Shown: positions 16,771 to 24,660, numbered from the stretch's first letter. The stretch is 34,456 nucleotides of DNA from JBFHRE01 sp036745195 (GCA_036745195.1 DAIOGO010000012.1:1-34456); one strand, 5' to 3'. The notes: generated by a model from the sequence alone, not told the origin. Numbers and translations are program-made.

Positions 16771-17062
16771 ATCGCTAGATCCTCTCGACTGGTTCTTCGA
16801 ACGCCGAGAAACGGTCGTTCGCCGCGGGTGGACGAAGCCCGCAGAGCCCAGAGGCCGGTGGTCCGAGATGAAGTCGCCACCTACTCCCACAGGGAGGAGC
16901 GGCGCATGGTCGAGCCGCTCAGCGCTCGGCCACCTCCAGAGTCCAATGCGTACTACCCAACTAGGACCACCTCCTTTCTCTGGTACGGGGGAGTTTGCCA
17001 TCCCCCGCCAACAAATGGAAGGCATTTTTCTGACGAACCGATACCCGGCGCCGGCCCAACCC
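16771..17062. other. Gene-free interval with small hairpins and a 16S-tail-like sequence
   Basis: Lies between metB and the XRE gene. It has hairpins at 16884-16896 (CTCCC-ACA-GGGAG), 16897-16920 (GAGCGGC, 10-base loop, GCCGCTC) and 16986-17007 (CGGGGGA, 8-base loop, TCCCCCG). Bases 16964-16979 match the 16S rRNA 3' tail at 15 of 16 positions on the plus strand, which makes a very strong Shine-Dalgarno sequence on the minus strand. Third-position composition argues against a protein gene. Confidence 0.5.
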
Positions 17063-17995
17063 TCAGAAGCCCGAAAGGAGTTGATCGAGCGTCTCGGTCA
17101 GCGCGGTCTTGGCGGCGCCGTAGGACCAGACGGCCAGGAGCAGCGCTATGAACACGGCCACCGCCGTGTACACCCGTCGCCTGAGGTAAACGACCCGCTG
17201 TTCGGGGACCTCGACGTAGGAGGGGGCCGAGGCGATGCCGACCGGTGCCGGCGGGCGTTTAGGCCGTGGGCGGCTACGCCACCGGACCGTCAGATCTCGA
17301 AAACGATCCAGCACCGAAGGGGTGGCGGTCGGGGCCTGGGCGGTACGCAGGTCGCGCCGCCGCATCTCGGGTTCGGCGGCCGGTCCGGCGGACGGCACCA
17401 GCCCCGGAACCACGGTCGAGGCGTTCCCAACGTTGTCGAAGGCCGGGGTGACATCGACGCCGGACGGCGGAGCCGTCCCGGAAACCAGGGACGGGGCAGC
17501 CGCCGCCGGCACCGGAGGCGGTGCTTCGAGGCTTGCCAGCAGCGCGTCCAACGACGGGAGTGGTTCGGGATCGAACTCGAGCGCTCGAACCACCTCGCCT
17601 GCGGATGGACGTCCGTCTTCCGCCTTCGGCATCTCGGAGTGGAGCGGCTCAGAACCTGACTCGCCGTCGAGGAGGCTCTCCTGGACCGGCGGAGGGGTCG
17701 CCGCCGGCGGGGCCACCCGAGGGGCGATCTCGCGCAACGACTGTTCGATGGTGGGGTGGTCCTCGATCAGGAGCGGCGGATCGAGACCCGCCAAGGCGAA
17801 CAACTCGGGCTCGTCGAGCCCGAGCACGGCGGCTAGCGAAGACACCGCCGTCGGGTCGGTGGGGACGGCTTGCCCACGCTCCCAGGCACGAATGGTTGAG
17901 GCCGCTCGTCCCACTAGCTCACCGAGTCGCGTCTGGCTCAGGCCGAGACGCTCGCGGCTGCGCCGGACGAGTCCCCCGAAATCTCGGTTGGACAC
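17063..17995 (-). CDS. Membrane-anchored XRE-family helix-turn-helix protein
   Basis: A 310-residue protein. Residues 4-68 form an XRE/Cro helix-turn-helix (RRSRERLGLSQTRLGELVG, then STIRAWERG), residues about 75-245 are a long Pro/Ala/Ser-rich linker, and residues about 275-295 form one transmembrane helix close to the C terminus. The DNA-binding domain would be cytoplasmic, tethered to the membrane in the style of RodZ, though no RodZ periplasmic domain follows, only about 15 residues. The start is the GTG at 17995, 6 bases after TAGTCT, with no Shine-Dalgarno sequence. It is divergent from selC across 54 bases, and the two promoters lie back to back, so the protein could influence selC or itself; that is speculation. 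Confidence 0.85.
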   Translation of the reverse strand: MSNRDFGGLVRRSRERLGLSQTRLGELVGRAASTIRAWERGQAVPTDPTAVSSLAAVLGLDEPELFALAGLDPPLLIEDHPTIEQSLREIAPRVAPPAATPPPVQESLLDGESGSEPLHSEMPKAEDGRPSAGEVVRALEFDPEPLPSLDALLASLEAPPPVPAAAAPSLVSGTAPPSGVDVTPAFDNVGNASTVVPGLVPSAGPAAEPEMRRRDLRTAQAPTATPSVLDRFRDLTVRWRSRPRPKRPPAPVGIASAPSYVEVPEQRVVYLRRRVYTAVAVFIALLLAVWSYGAAKTALTETLDQLLSGF

Positions 17996-18001
17996 CCGGC
18001 C

Positions 18002-18007
18002 AGACTA
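18002..18007 (-). promoter_or_regulatory. -10 box for the leaderless XRE gene
   Basis: TAGTCT on the minus strand, then GGCCGG, then the GTG at 17995. A weak TTCGGA lies 17 bases further up. Confidence 0.5.
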
Positions 18008-18036
18008 ACGGTCGGGGCACCGATTCCGAAGGCGGC

Positions 18037-18042
18037 TAACGT
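18037..18042 (+). promoter_or_regulatory. -10 box for selC
   Basis: TAACGT ends 7 bases before the first base of the mature tRNA, so transcription may begin at or next to G1. The -35 region is not recognisable. Confidence 0.4.
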
Positions 18043-18049
18043 CGCCGGC

Positions 18050-18144
18050 GGAGGTGTCCGAGCGCCTGGTGGGCTCCGCAGTCTTCAAAACTGTTGGGGG
18101 GTTGCAAGATCCCCGGCGGGTTCGATTCCCGTCCACCTCCGCCA
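18050..18144 (+). tRNA. selC: Selenocysteine tRNA (anticodon TCA)
   Basis: A 95-base gene including an encoded CCA, the same length as Escherichia coli selC. The acceptor arm has 8 positions (18050-18057 with 18133-18140; the eighth is a T-C mismatch) followed by a 5-pair T arm, giving the 8+5 layout unique to bacterial tRNA-Sec (serine tRNAs have 7+5). The D stem has 6 pairs if one G is bulged, closed by a TGGT loop. The anticodon loop CTTCAAA gives TCA at 18085-18087. The long variable arm forms a 7-pair stem (two wobbles) capped by a GCAA tetraloop. The discriminator is G. It decodes UGA as selenocysteine after charging with serine and conversion by SelA. The gene lies between a divergent XRE gene and convergent maeB. 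Confidence 0.95.
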
Positions 18145-18145
18145 A

Positions 18146-20410
18146 TCAGCCCTTGCGTTGGGCGTCCGAGACGGCGATCGCGGTGAGGTTGACCACGTCG
18201 CCCACCTCCGCATCCCGCTGCAGCACGTGAACCGACTTGGCCAGTCCGGTGAGGATCGGGCCGATGACTTCGGCGTCGGCGAGACGGTTGAGGAGCTTGT
18301 AGGCGGCGTTGCCGGCGGTGAGGGTGGGGAACACGAGAACGTTGGCCGCCCGGTCGAGTTGTCCGTGCGGTCGGCGGGCCCGGATCAGATCCCCCATCAC
18401 CGCCGTGTCGGCCTGCATCTCCCCATCGGCCGGCACGTCGGGGCAACGCTCGTGGAAGATCTGCACCGCCCGCCGCACCCGGGCCGGCTCGTCGCCGGTG
18501 GCCGAGCCAAAGTCGGAGTAGCTGAGGAACGCCACCCGGGGATTGCGATCGAATTGATCGCGTGCCACCTCACAGGCGGCGACGGCGATCTCGGCCAGTT
18601 CCTCCGATGACGGTTCGATGTTGACTGCACAGTCCGTGAAGAAGTAGGGCGTGCCGTTGATGTAGACGACGTAGACCGAAGAGGCGATCGTCCGGTGCTC
18701 CTCCAGCCGAATGATCTGGAGGGCGGGTCTGATCGTCTCCGGATAGAACGTGGTGAGCCCGCCGAGAACGGCGTCGGCCTCCCCCAGTTCGACCATGAGA
18801 CAGGCGAAGACGTTGGGGTCGTACACCTGGCGCTGGGCGTGGGCCGCCGACATCCCCTTGTTGCGGCGCAGGTCGAGCAAACGGGTCGAGTAGCGCGCCC
18901 GCAGCTCGAGCTCGGTCACCGGGTCGATGACCCGGATCCCGTCGGTGGAGATGCCCATCTCGACCGCCAGTTCGGTGATGAGCCCGACGTCACCGAGCAA
19001 CACCGGGCTGGCGATCCCCTCGTCGAGCACCCGGCGAGCGGCCCGGATGATGCGCGAGTCGTCGCCGTGGGGGAACACCACCGTCTTTGGCTTCTCCTTG
19101 GCCCGGCCCGTGACCGCCTGAATCAAACCGTACGACGATTGGAATCGGGCCCGCAGCCGCTCCCGATACTCGTCGATGTCCGCCAAGGGGAGGCGCGCCA
19201 ACCCCTCTTTGGTGGCCGCCATCGCCACCGCCGGTGCCACCGTCCACAGCACCCGCGGATCGAACGGCTTGGGTATCAGGTAGTCGGGCCCGAACGAGAT
19301 CCGATCGGCCCCGTACGCCTTCAGAACCGACTCGGGTACCTCTTGCTGAGCCAGGTCGGCCAGACCGCGGGCGGCCGCTACCTTCATACCCTCGCTCACG
19401 CCGGTGGCACGAACGTCGAGCGCCCCCCGGAAGATGAAAGGGAACCCGAGGACGTTGTTCACCTGATTGGGGAAGTCGCTTCGCCCGGTGGCCACGATGA
19501 CATCGTCACGGGCCGCCTTGGCGTCGTCATAGTTGATCTCGGAATCGGGATTGGCCAGGGCGAAGACGATCGGCCGATCCGCCATCGACCGAACCATGTC
19601 CTGACTCACGGTCCCGGCCACCGAAACGCCGACGAAGGCATCGGCCCCCACCATGGCGTCGGCCAGCGTCCGCGCCTCCGTGTCGCGGACGAATTCCAGC
19701 TTGAGATCGTTGAGATCGTCACGCCCGGAGTGGACCACTCCCTTGGAGTCGACCATCACCAGGTTCTCGGGCCGCACCCCCAACGACTGGAAGAAGCGGG
19801 CGGTGGCGATGCCGGCGGCGCCGGCTCCGGAGAAGACCACCCGCACGTCGGCGATGTCCTTCTCCACCACCAGCAGGGCATTGAGGAACGCCGCCCCGGC
19901 GATGATGGCGGTCCCGTGCTGGTCGTCATGGAAAACGGGGATGTCGAGCCGTTCGCGCAGTGTCTGCTCGATGTAGAAGCAGTCGGGCGCCTTGATGTCC
20001 TCCAGGTTGATCCCGCCCACCGTCGGTTCGAGCAGTTCACAGAAGCGGATGACGTCCTCGGGATCCTCCGATCCGATCTCGAGGTCGTACACGTCGATGT
20101 CGGCGAATCGCTTGAAGAGGACGCCCTTGCCTTCCATCACCGGTTTGCCGGCCATCGGCCCGATGTTGCCCAGACCCAACACCGCCGTCCCGTTCGACAC
20201 CACCGCTACCAGGTTGCCCTTGTTGGTGTAGCGATAGACGTTGGCCGGGTCGCGAGCGATGGCCAGGCACGGCTCCGCCACCCCCGGCGTATAGGCGAGA
20301 CTGAGATCCGCCTGGGTGGCGGTGGGCTTGGTGGGCCGAATCTCGAGCTTGCCGGGTCGCCCTCGCTCGTGGTAGTCGAGCGCCTCGCTGAAGATGGAAC
20401 GGTCGGTCAT
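18146..20410 (-). CDS. maeB: NADP-dependent malic enzyme with phosphotransacetylase-like domain
   Basis: A 754-residue protein, close to the usual length of about 760 for MaeB. The N-terminal part (about residues 1-420) is the malic enzyme: SLAYTPGVAEPC, the VSNGTAVLGLGNIG segment, the metal-binding FHDDQHGTAII and the nucleotide loop FSGAGAAGIA. It decarboxylates malate to pyruvate with NADP. The C-terminal part (about 430-754) is a phosphate acetyltransferase-like domain that is usually regulatory, binding acetyl-CoA. The start ATG at 20410 has GAGGAG 3 bases upstream. The stop codon is one base from the 3' end of convergent selC, leaving no room for a separate terminator. Confidence 0.96.
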   Translation of the reverse strand: MTDRSIFSEALDYHERGRPGKLEIRPTKPTATQADLSLAYTPGVAEPCLAIARDPANVYRYTNKGNLVAVVSNGTAVLGLGNIGPMAGKPVMEGKGVLFKRFADIDVYDLEIGSEDPEDVIRFCELLEPTVGGINLEDIKAPDCFYIEQTLRERLDIPVFHDDQHGTAIIAGAAFLNALLVVEKDIADVRVVFSGAGAAGIATARFFQSLGVRPENLVMVDSKGVVHSGRDDLNDLKLEFVRDTEARTLADAMVGADAFVGVSVAGTVSQDMVRSMADRPIVFALANPDSEINYDDAKAARDDVIVATGRSDFPNQVNNVLGFPFIFRGALDVRATGVSEGMKVAAARGLADLAQQEVPESVLKAYGADRISFGPDYLIPKPFDPRVLWTVAPAVAMAATKEGLARLPLADIDEYRERLRARFQSSYGLIQAVTGRAKEKPKTVVFPHGDDSRIIRAARRVLDEGIASPVLLGDVGLITELAVEMGISTDGIRVIDPVTELELRARYSTRLLDLRRNKGMSAAHAQRQVYDPNVFACLMVELGEADAVLGGLTTFYPETIRPALQIIRLEEHRTIASSVYVVYINGTPYFFTDCAVNIEPSSEELAEIAVAACEVARDQFDRNPRVAFLSYSDFGSATGDEPARVRRAVQIFHERCPDVPADGEMQADTAVMGDLIRARRPHGQLDRAANVLVFPTLTAGNAAYKLLNRLADAEVIGPILTGLAKSVHVLQRDAEVGDVVNLTAIAVSDAQRKG

Positions 20411-20546
20411 CGGCTCCTCGGGTCTCTCTGGCGGTCACCCTACCAAGCCCAACACCACCCGGAGGCGGGCACGACCGGGGTGACAGCTCGCTCCTGATCC
20501 CCGCAGGCGGATAGACCCCGCACCCCCTCTCGAGCGTCATACGGTT

Positions 20547-20717
20547 ATGAGCGATCGAGCAGTGGAGCATCGCTTGGGAGAACAACCCCTCTACATGGTC
20601 AAGCCGACCTTCGAGTTGTTCCACCGCGATCAGTACCCGGGTGTCGGTTGTCACGGGCCGGATGGCGGCTTACCGGACAACCAACTCCACGGGCGTGGCA
20701 AACTCAGGGCTGAATGA
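20547..20717 (+). CDS. Possible 56-residue small protein, coupled to the next gene
   Basis: Unrecognised small frame from an ATG at 20547, ending in a TGA that overlaps the ATG of the next gene (ATGA at 20714-20717). The product is hydrophilic with many His and Gly residues and one Cys, and has no domain or membrane segment. Third positions are about 67% G/C, below neighbouring genes, and a rare TTA codon occurs. No clear Shine-Dalgarno sequence precedes it; a TACGGT box lies too close to the ATG to serve it as a leaderless start. The stop/start overlap is the main support. Confidence 0.4.
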   Translation: MSDRAVEHRLGEQPLYMVKPTFELFHRDQYPGVGCHGPDGGLPDNQLHGRGKLRAE

Positions 20718-21016
20718 GCGCAAGCAACGGATTCGACGAGACCGGATACAAGGTCCTCAACGGGTGGCGAGTCGGGCACACCCCCGACGAGTCGACCACC
20801 CGCTCTGGCCTGCTCGTCCCGGTCGGCACCAAGGAAGGCAGTGACGCCCTGGCATTGGTCGATGTCCGCACCGGACAGCGATTCTGGGCGGTGCCCGCCG
20901 GCGCCTGGCGCTTCATCTGGCCGCCCACCGGCAAGCCGGTGATCGCGGTGCGCGAGTCCCAGATCATCGCCGAGGAGGAGCTGGACCATGTCGGCTCGGA
21001 AGGCCAGTACCTCTGA
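20714..21016 (+). CDS. Hypothetical 100-residue protein
   Basis: Not recognised. A soluble 100-residue protein with alternating hydrophobic positions that suggest a small beta-rich fold (SGLLVPVGTKEG, DALALVDVRTGQRFWAVPAGAWRFIWPP, PVIAVRESQII). It has no signal peptide, helix-turn-helix or metal motif. Codon use is typical of the window. It overlaps the small frame before it by ATGA and ends 58 bases before the hflX start, with a separate promoter for hflX between them. Confidence 0.65.
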   Translation: MSASNGFDETGYKVLNGWRVGHTPDESTTRSGLLVPVGTKEGSDALALVDVRTGQRFWAVPAGAWRFIWPPTGKPVIAVRESQIIAEEELDHVGSEGQYL

Positions 21017-21062
21017 GACCGAACGGGCCGAAAAACCCCGGGCAGAGACCCGCCACGACCGG

Positions 21063-21068
21063 TAGCTT
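21063..21068 (+). promoter_or_regulatory. -10 box for leaderless hflX
   Basis: TAGCTT, then GGCCCG, then the GTG at 21075. Confidence 0.5.
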
Positions 21069-21074
21069 GGCCCG

Positions 21075-22385
21075 GTGACCCGCGAACATCAGGCTCGAGG
21101 ACGACGCCGTCTCACCGCCACCGTCACCGATCTCGAGGTGCGGGTTCAGCGGGCATTCCTGGTAGGCGTCCAGCTTCCCTCCATCGACCCGGGCGAGGCC
21201 GACCGCTCGCTGAACGAACTCGCCCTGCTCACCGACACCGCCGGATCCGACCCGGTCGACATGGAGCTGGTGCGCCGGCAGTCGCCCGATCCGGCCATCT
21301 TCATCGGCAAGGGAAAGGCGCAGGAGCTGGCCGGGCTCACTCAGGCCCTCGACATCGACGTCGTGGTCTTCGACAACGATCTCAGCCCCGCCCAGCAGCG
21401 AAATCTCCAGAAGCTGTTCGAGTGTGACGTGGTCGACCGGGAAGCGGTGATCCTCGACATCTTTGCCCAGCACGCCCGGTCGCGGGAGGGATCACTCCAG
21501 GTCGAACTCGCCCTCCTCCGCTACAACCTCCCCCGCCTGCGGGGGAAGGGCAAGGTTCTCTCGCAGCAGGGGGCGGGGATCGGCACCCGGGGCCCGGGCG
21601 AGACCAAGCTCGAGACCGATCGGCGCAAGATCCTGACCAGGATCTCCAAGCTCGAGCACGAGCTCAAGGAACTCTCCAAGACCCGATCGACTCAGCGCAA
21701 GGCGAGGCGCAAAGCGGAGATCCCCCAGGCCGCCCTCGTCGGGTATACCAATGCCGGCAAGTCGACCCTGCTGAACCGGCTCACCGAAGCCGATGTACTG
21801 GCCGAGAACCGGCTCTTCTCCACCCTCGACTCCACCGTTCGGCGCTGCACGCTCCCAGACGGTCGCTTTCTGCTCCTCTCCGACACCGTCGGGTTCGTCC
21901 GCCGGCTCCCCCACCAATTGGTCGAGGCCTTCCGATCGACCCTCGACGACGTCAAGGGTGCCGACGTCCTCCTCCACGTGGTGGATGCCTCGGATCCCGA
22001 CCCTCAGGGACAGATCGAGGCCGTCCACGACGTCCTCGAGGAGATCGGGGCAAGAGCGATACCCGAATACCTCCTCTTCAACAAGATCGATCTGGTCGAC
22101 CCGGTGGTGCTGGGCCGGCTGCGGAACATCCACCCGGACGCACTCTTCATATCGGCCGAGACCGGGGAGGGAATCGACACGTTGCTCGCATCGCTCGGCG
22201 AGGTGTTCGAGATCGACCGGAAACTGGTCCGGCTCCAGATCCCCTACGAGCGGGGCGACGTGCTCGCCGCCGCCCACCGCATCGGCGAGGTGGTGGCAGA
22301 GAAGCACGATGACGCCTTCGCCATCCTCGAAGTCAGGCTCCCTCTCGGCCGGGTCGGCGAGTTCGAGGAGTACGTCACGGGCTGA
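21075..22385 (+). CDS. hflX: Ribosome-splitting GTPase HflX
   Basis: A 436-residue Obg/HflX-family GTPase that binds the 50S subunit and splits stalled or hibernating ribosomes. The N-terminal HflX domain carries GKGKAQEL and the DNDLSPAQQRNL motif, followed by the linker GPGETKLETDRRKI. The G domain begins at about residue 215 with G1 GYTNAGKST (Gly223-Lys229), then G3 DTVGFVRRLPHQL with the family's characteristic sequence, and G4 NKID. A short C-terminal domain follows. The start is the GTG at 21075, 6 bases after TAGCTT. No hfq or hflKC neighbours are present. Confidence 0.96.
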   Translation: MTREHQARGRRRLTATVTDLEVRVQRAFLVGVQLPSIDPGEADRSLNELALLTDTAGSDPVDMELVRRQSPDPAIFIGKGKAQELAGLTQALDIDVVVFDNDLSPAQQRNLQKLFECDVVDREAVILDIFAQHARSREGSLQVELALLRYNLPRLRGKGKVLSQQGAGIGTRGPGETKLETDRRKILTRISKLEHELKELSKTRSTQRKARRKAEIPQAALVGYTNAGKSTLLNRLTEADVLAENRLFSTLDSTVRRCTLPDGRFLLLSDTVGFVRRLPHQLVEAFRSTLDDVKGADVLLHVVDASDPDPQGQIEAVHDVLEEIGARAIPEYLLFNKIDLVDPVVLGRLRNIHPDALFISAETGEGIDTLLASLGEVFEIDRKLVRLQIPYERGDVLAAAHRIGEVVAEKHDDAFAILEVRLPLGRVGEFEEYVTG

Positions 22386-22397
22386 TCACCCGCGGCT

Positions 22398-23144
22398 TCA
22401 CGGCTGGAAGCGGTCGGCCGCCGCCATCGCCGCCCCGACGATGCCGGCCTCGTTGCGCAGTTCGGCCGGGACCGTCTCCACCGCGGTGGTGAGGAGGTGC
22501 CCGTATCTGGCCCACCGTCGCGAGATCCCCCCGCCGATCACGAACAGATCCGGTGAGAACAGACGGTCCAGATGATCGAGGTAGGCACTCACCCGCTCCG
22601 CCCACCTTGGATATGACAGGTCCTCGTCCTCCTTGACCCTGGCCGAGGCCCACCGCTCGACGGGGTTGTTGCCGGCCACCTCGAGATGACCCAGCTCGGT
22701 GTTGGGGACGAGCACCCCGTCGACGAACAGCGCCGAGCCGATCCCCGTCCCGAAGGTGAGGACGAGAACCACCCCGGCCCGGTCCCGACCGGCCCCGAAC
22801 CGCATCTCGGCCAGACCGGCGGCATCGGCGTCGTTGAGGACCACCACCGGCAGACCGGTCACCTCCTCGAACAACCCGGCGGCGTCCGTCCCGATCCAAC
22901 TCTTGTCGATGTTGGCTGCGCTCAGGGCCACCCCCCGCCTGACGACCGAAGGAAGCGTGCAACCGATCGGACCCTGGTAACCGAAATGGGCGACCATCTC
23001 GGCCACCCCTTCGGCCACCGCCACGGGGAGCGACGGCTGGGGGGTGGCGATCTTGAAGCGTTCGGCCAGCGGGCCACCGCCGACCGTGTCGACCAGGTTG
23101 CCCTTGATCCCCGACCCACCGATATCGATTCCGAGCACCGCCAT
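22398..23144 (-). CDS. ppgK: Polyphosphate glucokinase
   Basis: A ROK-family sugar kinase that phosphorylates glucose using polyphosphate (and often ATP), typical of Actinomycetota. The N-terminal phosphate loop GIDIGGSGIKG, the catalytic aspartate in VLNDADAAG, the TFGTGIGSALF loop and the NTELGHLEV segment (a ROK motif without the full zinc cysteines) are present, with GGGISRRW at the ATP side. I chose the second ATG (23144, MAVLGIDIGG) because the first ATG at 23156 lies inside a TATGCT -10 box, 7 bases before the second, which implies a leaderless start. It gives 248 residues, normal for PpgK. It is divergent from gnd, which uses the same glucose-6-phosphate pool. Confidence 0.93.
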   Translation of the reverse strand: MAVLGIDIGGSGIKGNLVDTVGGGPLAERFKIATPQPSLPVAVAEGVAEMVAHFGYQGPIGCTLPSVVRRGVALSAANIDKSWIGTDAAGLFEEVTGLPVVVLNDADAAGLAEMRFGAGRDRAGVVLVLTFGTGIGSALFVDGVLVPNTELGHLEVAGNNPVERWASARVKEDEDLSYPRWAERVSAYLDHLDRLFSPDLFVIGGGISRRWARYGHLLTTAVETVPAELRNEAGIVGAAMAAADRFQP

Positions 23145-23151
23145 CGGCGGC

Positions 23152-23157
23152 AGCATA
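23152..23157 (-). promoter_or_regulatory. -10 box for leaderless ppgK
   Basis: TATGCT on the minus strand, 7 bases before the ATG at 23144. It contains the upstream ATG, which argues against that codon being the start. Confidence 0.5.
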
Positions 23158-23205
23158 GGAGGGGCGGAGTCCCCTCGCAGTAGTCGGCGACCCGAGCGCC
23201 CTGCC

Positions 23206-23211
23206 TATCCT
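23206..23211 (+). promoter_or_regulatory. -10 box for leaderless gnd
   Basis: TATCCT, then CGGAGG, then the ATG at 23218. The GGAGG touches the ATG and is too close to act as a Shine-Dalgarno site, which favours a leaderless start. Confidence 0.5.
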
Positions 23212-23217
23212 CGGAGG

Positions 23218-24660
23218 ATGACGGACAAGGCAGACATCGGAATGGTCGGACTGGCGGTGATGGGCCAGAACCTCGTCATGAACATGGCCGACCACGGGTT
23301 CCGGGTGGCCGTCTACAACCGGACTCAAGCCGTGACCGATGCATTCATCGCCGGCCCGGCGGCGGGGATGGACGTGGTGGCGGCAGCCGGTCTCCCCGAA
23401 CTCGTGTCGCTGCTCACCGAACCGCGCAAGGTCATGCTCATGGTCAAAGCGGGCGGCCCGGTGGACGCCGTCATCGACGAACTGGTTCCGCTGCTCTCCC
23501 CCGGCGACATCATCATCGACGGCGGCAACTCCTTGTTCACCGACACCATCCGCCGCTTCGAACGGCTCGAGGCCGCCGGGATCTCGTTCGTGGGGACCGG
23601 CGTGTCCGGCGGTGAAGAAGGCGCCCGCCACGGCCCCTCGGTGATGCCCGGTGGGGATGTGAAGGCGTGGCCACACGTGGCCCCGATCTTGCAGGCGATC
23701 GCCGCCAAGGCGCCCGACGGGACGCCATGCTGTGACTGGGTGGGGCCGGGGGGAGCGGGCCACTACGTCAAGATGGTCCACAACGGGATCGAATACGGCG
23801 ACATGCAGGTGATCGCCGAGGCGTACGGGCTGATGCGGGCGATGGGGATGACGGCGGTCGAGATGGCCGACACCTTCGCCGAATGGGACGCCGGGGTGCT
23901 CGACTCGTTCCTGATCGACATCACCGCCCAGATCCTGCGCCATCAGGACACCGACGGCACACCACTGGTCGACAAGATCCTCGACGCCGCCGGCCAGAAG
24001 GGAACCGGCAAGTGGACGGTGATCTCCTCGATGGAACTGGCGCAACCGGTCACCCTCGTCGCCGAGGCCGTGTTCGCCAGGGTGGTCTCATCGCTCAAGG
24101 AACAGCGGGTGGCCGCCGCCGGAGTGCTGACCGGACCGGATTCCCGGCCGGTCGGGTTCGACATGAACGACCTGCGCGACGCCCTCTACGCCTCCAAGAT
24201 CGTCTCCTATGCCCAGGGTTTCATGCTCCTGGCCGCTGCCTCCGCCGAGAACGGATGGGATCTCGACTACGGGCGGATCGCCTCACTGTGGCGGGAGGGT
24301 TGCATCATCCGGGCCAGGTTCCTCGACGACATCACAGCCGCCTTCCGCTCGGATCCGGCGCTGTCCAACCTCCTCCTCAGCCCCTTCTTTGCCGGAGCCA
24401 TCGGGGCGGCCCAGGCCGGGTGGCGCCGGGTGGTCTCGGCCGCCGTCACCGCCGGGGTTCCGGTGCCCGCCTACAGCTCGGCACTCGCCTTCTTCGACGG
24501 CTACCGGTCGGCCGGCCTGCCGGCCAACCTGATCCAGGCACAGCGCGACTTCTTCGGCGCCCACACCTACGAGCGGATAGACCGCCCCCGTGGTGAGTTC
24601 TTCCACACCAACTGGACAGGAGAGGGTGGCTCCGCCACCGCCGGCACCTACCAGGCCTGA
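23218..24660 (+). CDS. gnd: 6-phosphogluconate dehydrogenase, decarboxylating
   Basis: Oxidises 6-phosphogluconate to ribulose 5-phosphate and CO2 with NADP in the pentose phosphate pathway. At 480 residues it is the long classical form. The N-terminal Rossmann motif is GLAVMGQNLVMNMADHG, followed by the NRT loop that reads the NADP phosphate. Substrate and catalytic motifs are IIDGGNS, GVSGGEEGARHGPS and HYVKMVHNGIEYGDMQ, which carries the catalytic lysine. The C-terminal helical domain is complete. The frame is open upstream to 23044, but that part lies over ppgK and is not homologous. The ATG at 23218 follows TATCCT by 6 bases. Confidence 0.97.
   Translation: MTDKADIGMVGLAVMGQNLVMNMADHGFRVAVYNRTQAVTDAFIAGPAAGMDVVAAAGLPELVSLLTEPRKVMLMVKAGGPVDAVIDELVPLLSPGDIIIDGGNSLFTDTIRRFERLEAAGISFVGTGVSGGEEGARHGPSVMPGGDVKAWPHVAPILQAIAAKAPDGTPCCDWVGPGGAGHYVKMVHNGIEYGDMQVIAEAYGLMRAMGMTAVEMADTFAEWDAGVLDSFLIDITAQILRHQDTDGTPLVDKILDAAGQKGTGKWTVISSMELAQPVTLVAEAVFARVVSSLKEQRVAAAGVLTGPDSRPVGFDMNDLRDALYASKIVSYAQGFMLLAAASAENGWDLDYGRIASLWREGCIIRARFLDDITAAFRSDPALSNLLLSPFFAGAIGAAQAGWRRVVSAAVTAGVPVPAYSSALAFFDGYRSAGLPANLIQAQRDFFGAHTYERIDRPRGEFFHTNWTGEGGSATAGTYQA

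Noticed and set aside
16522..17025. 167-codon minus-strand frame downstream of the XRE gene
   Set aside because: Runs antisense into metB, has no third-position G/C bias in the intergenic part and no recognisable domain.
16868..18008. Plus-strand frames opposite the XRE gene
   Set aside because: The XRE helix-turn-helix, linker and membrane helix on the minus strand form a coherent protein with a start matching the local promoter pattern.
18050..18144. Serine tRNA or UGA-reading tRNA-Trp
   Set aside because: The long variable arm rules out tRNA-Trp; eight bases between T stem and discriminator and the 95-base length argue for tRNA-Sec over tRNA-Ser.
18695..20497. 600-codon plus-strand frame opposite maeB
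   Set aside because: The minus strand encodes a full-length, clearly homologous MaeB; the plus frame is a compositional shadow.
22375..24045. 556-codon minus-strand frame across ppgK and gnd
   Set aside because: Overlaps two well-supported genes in other frames and has low-complexity composition.
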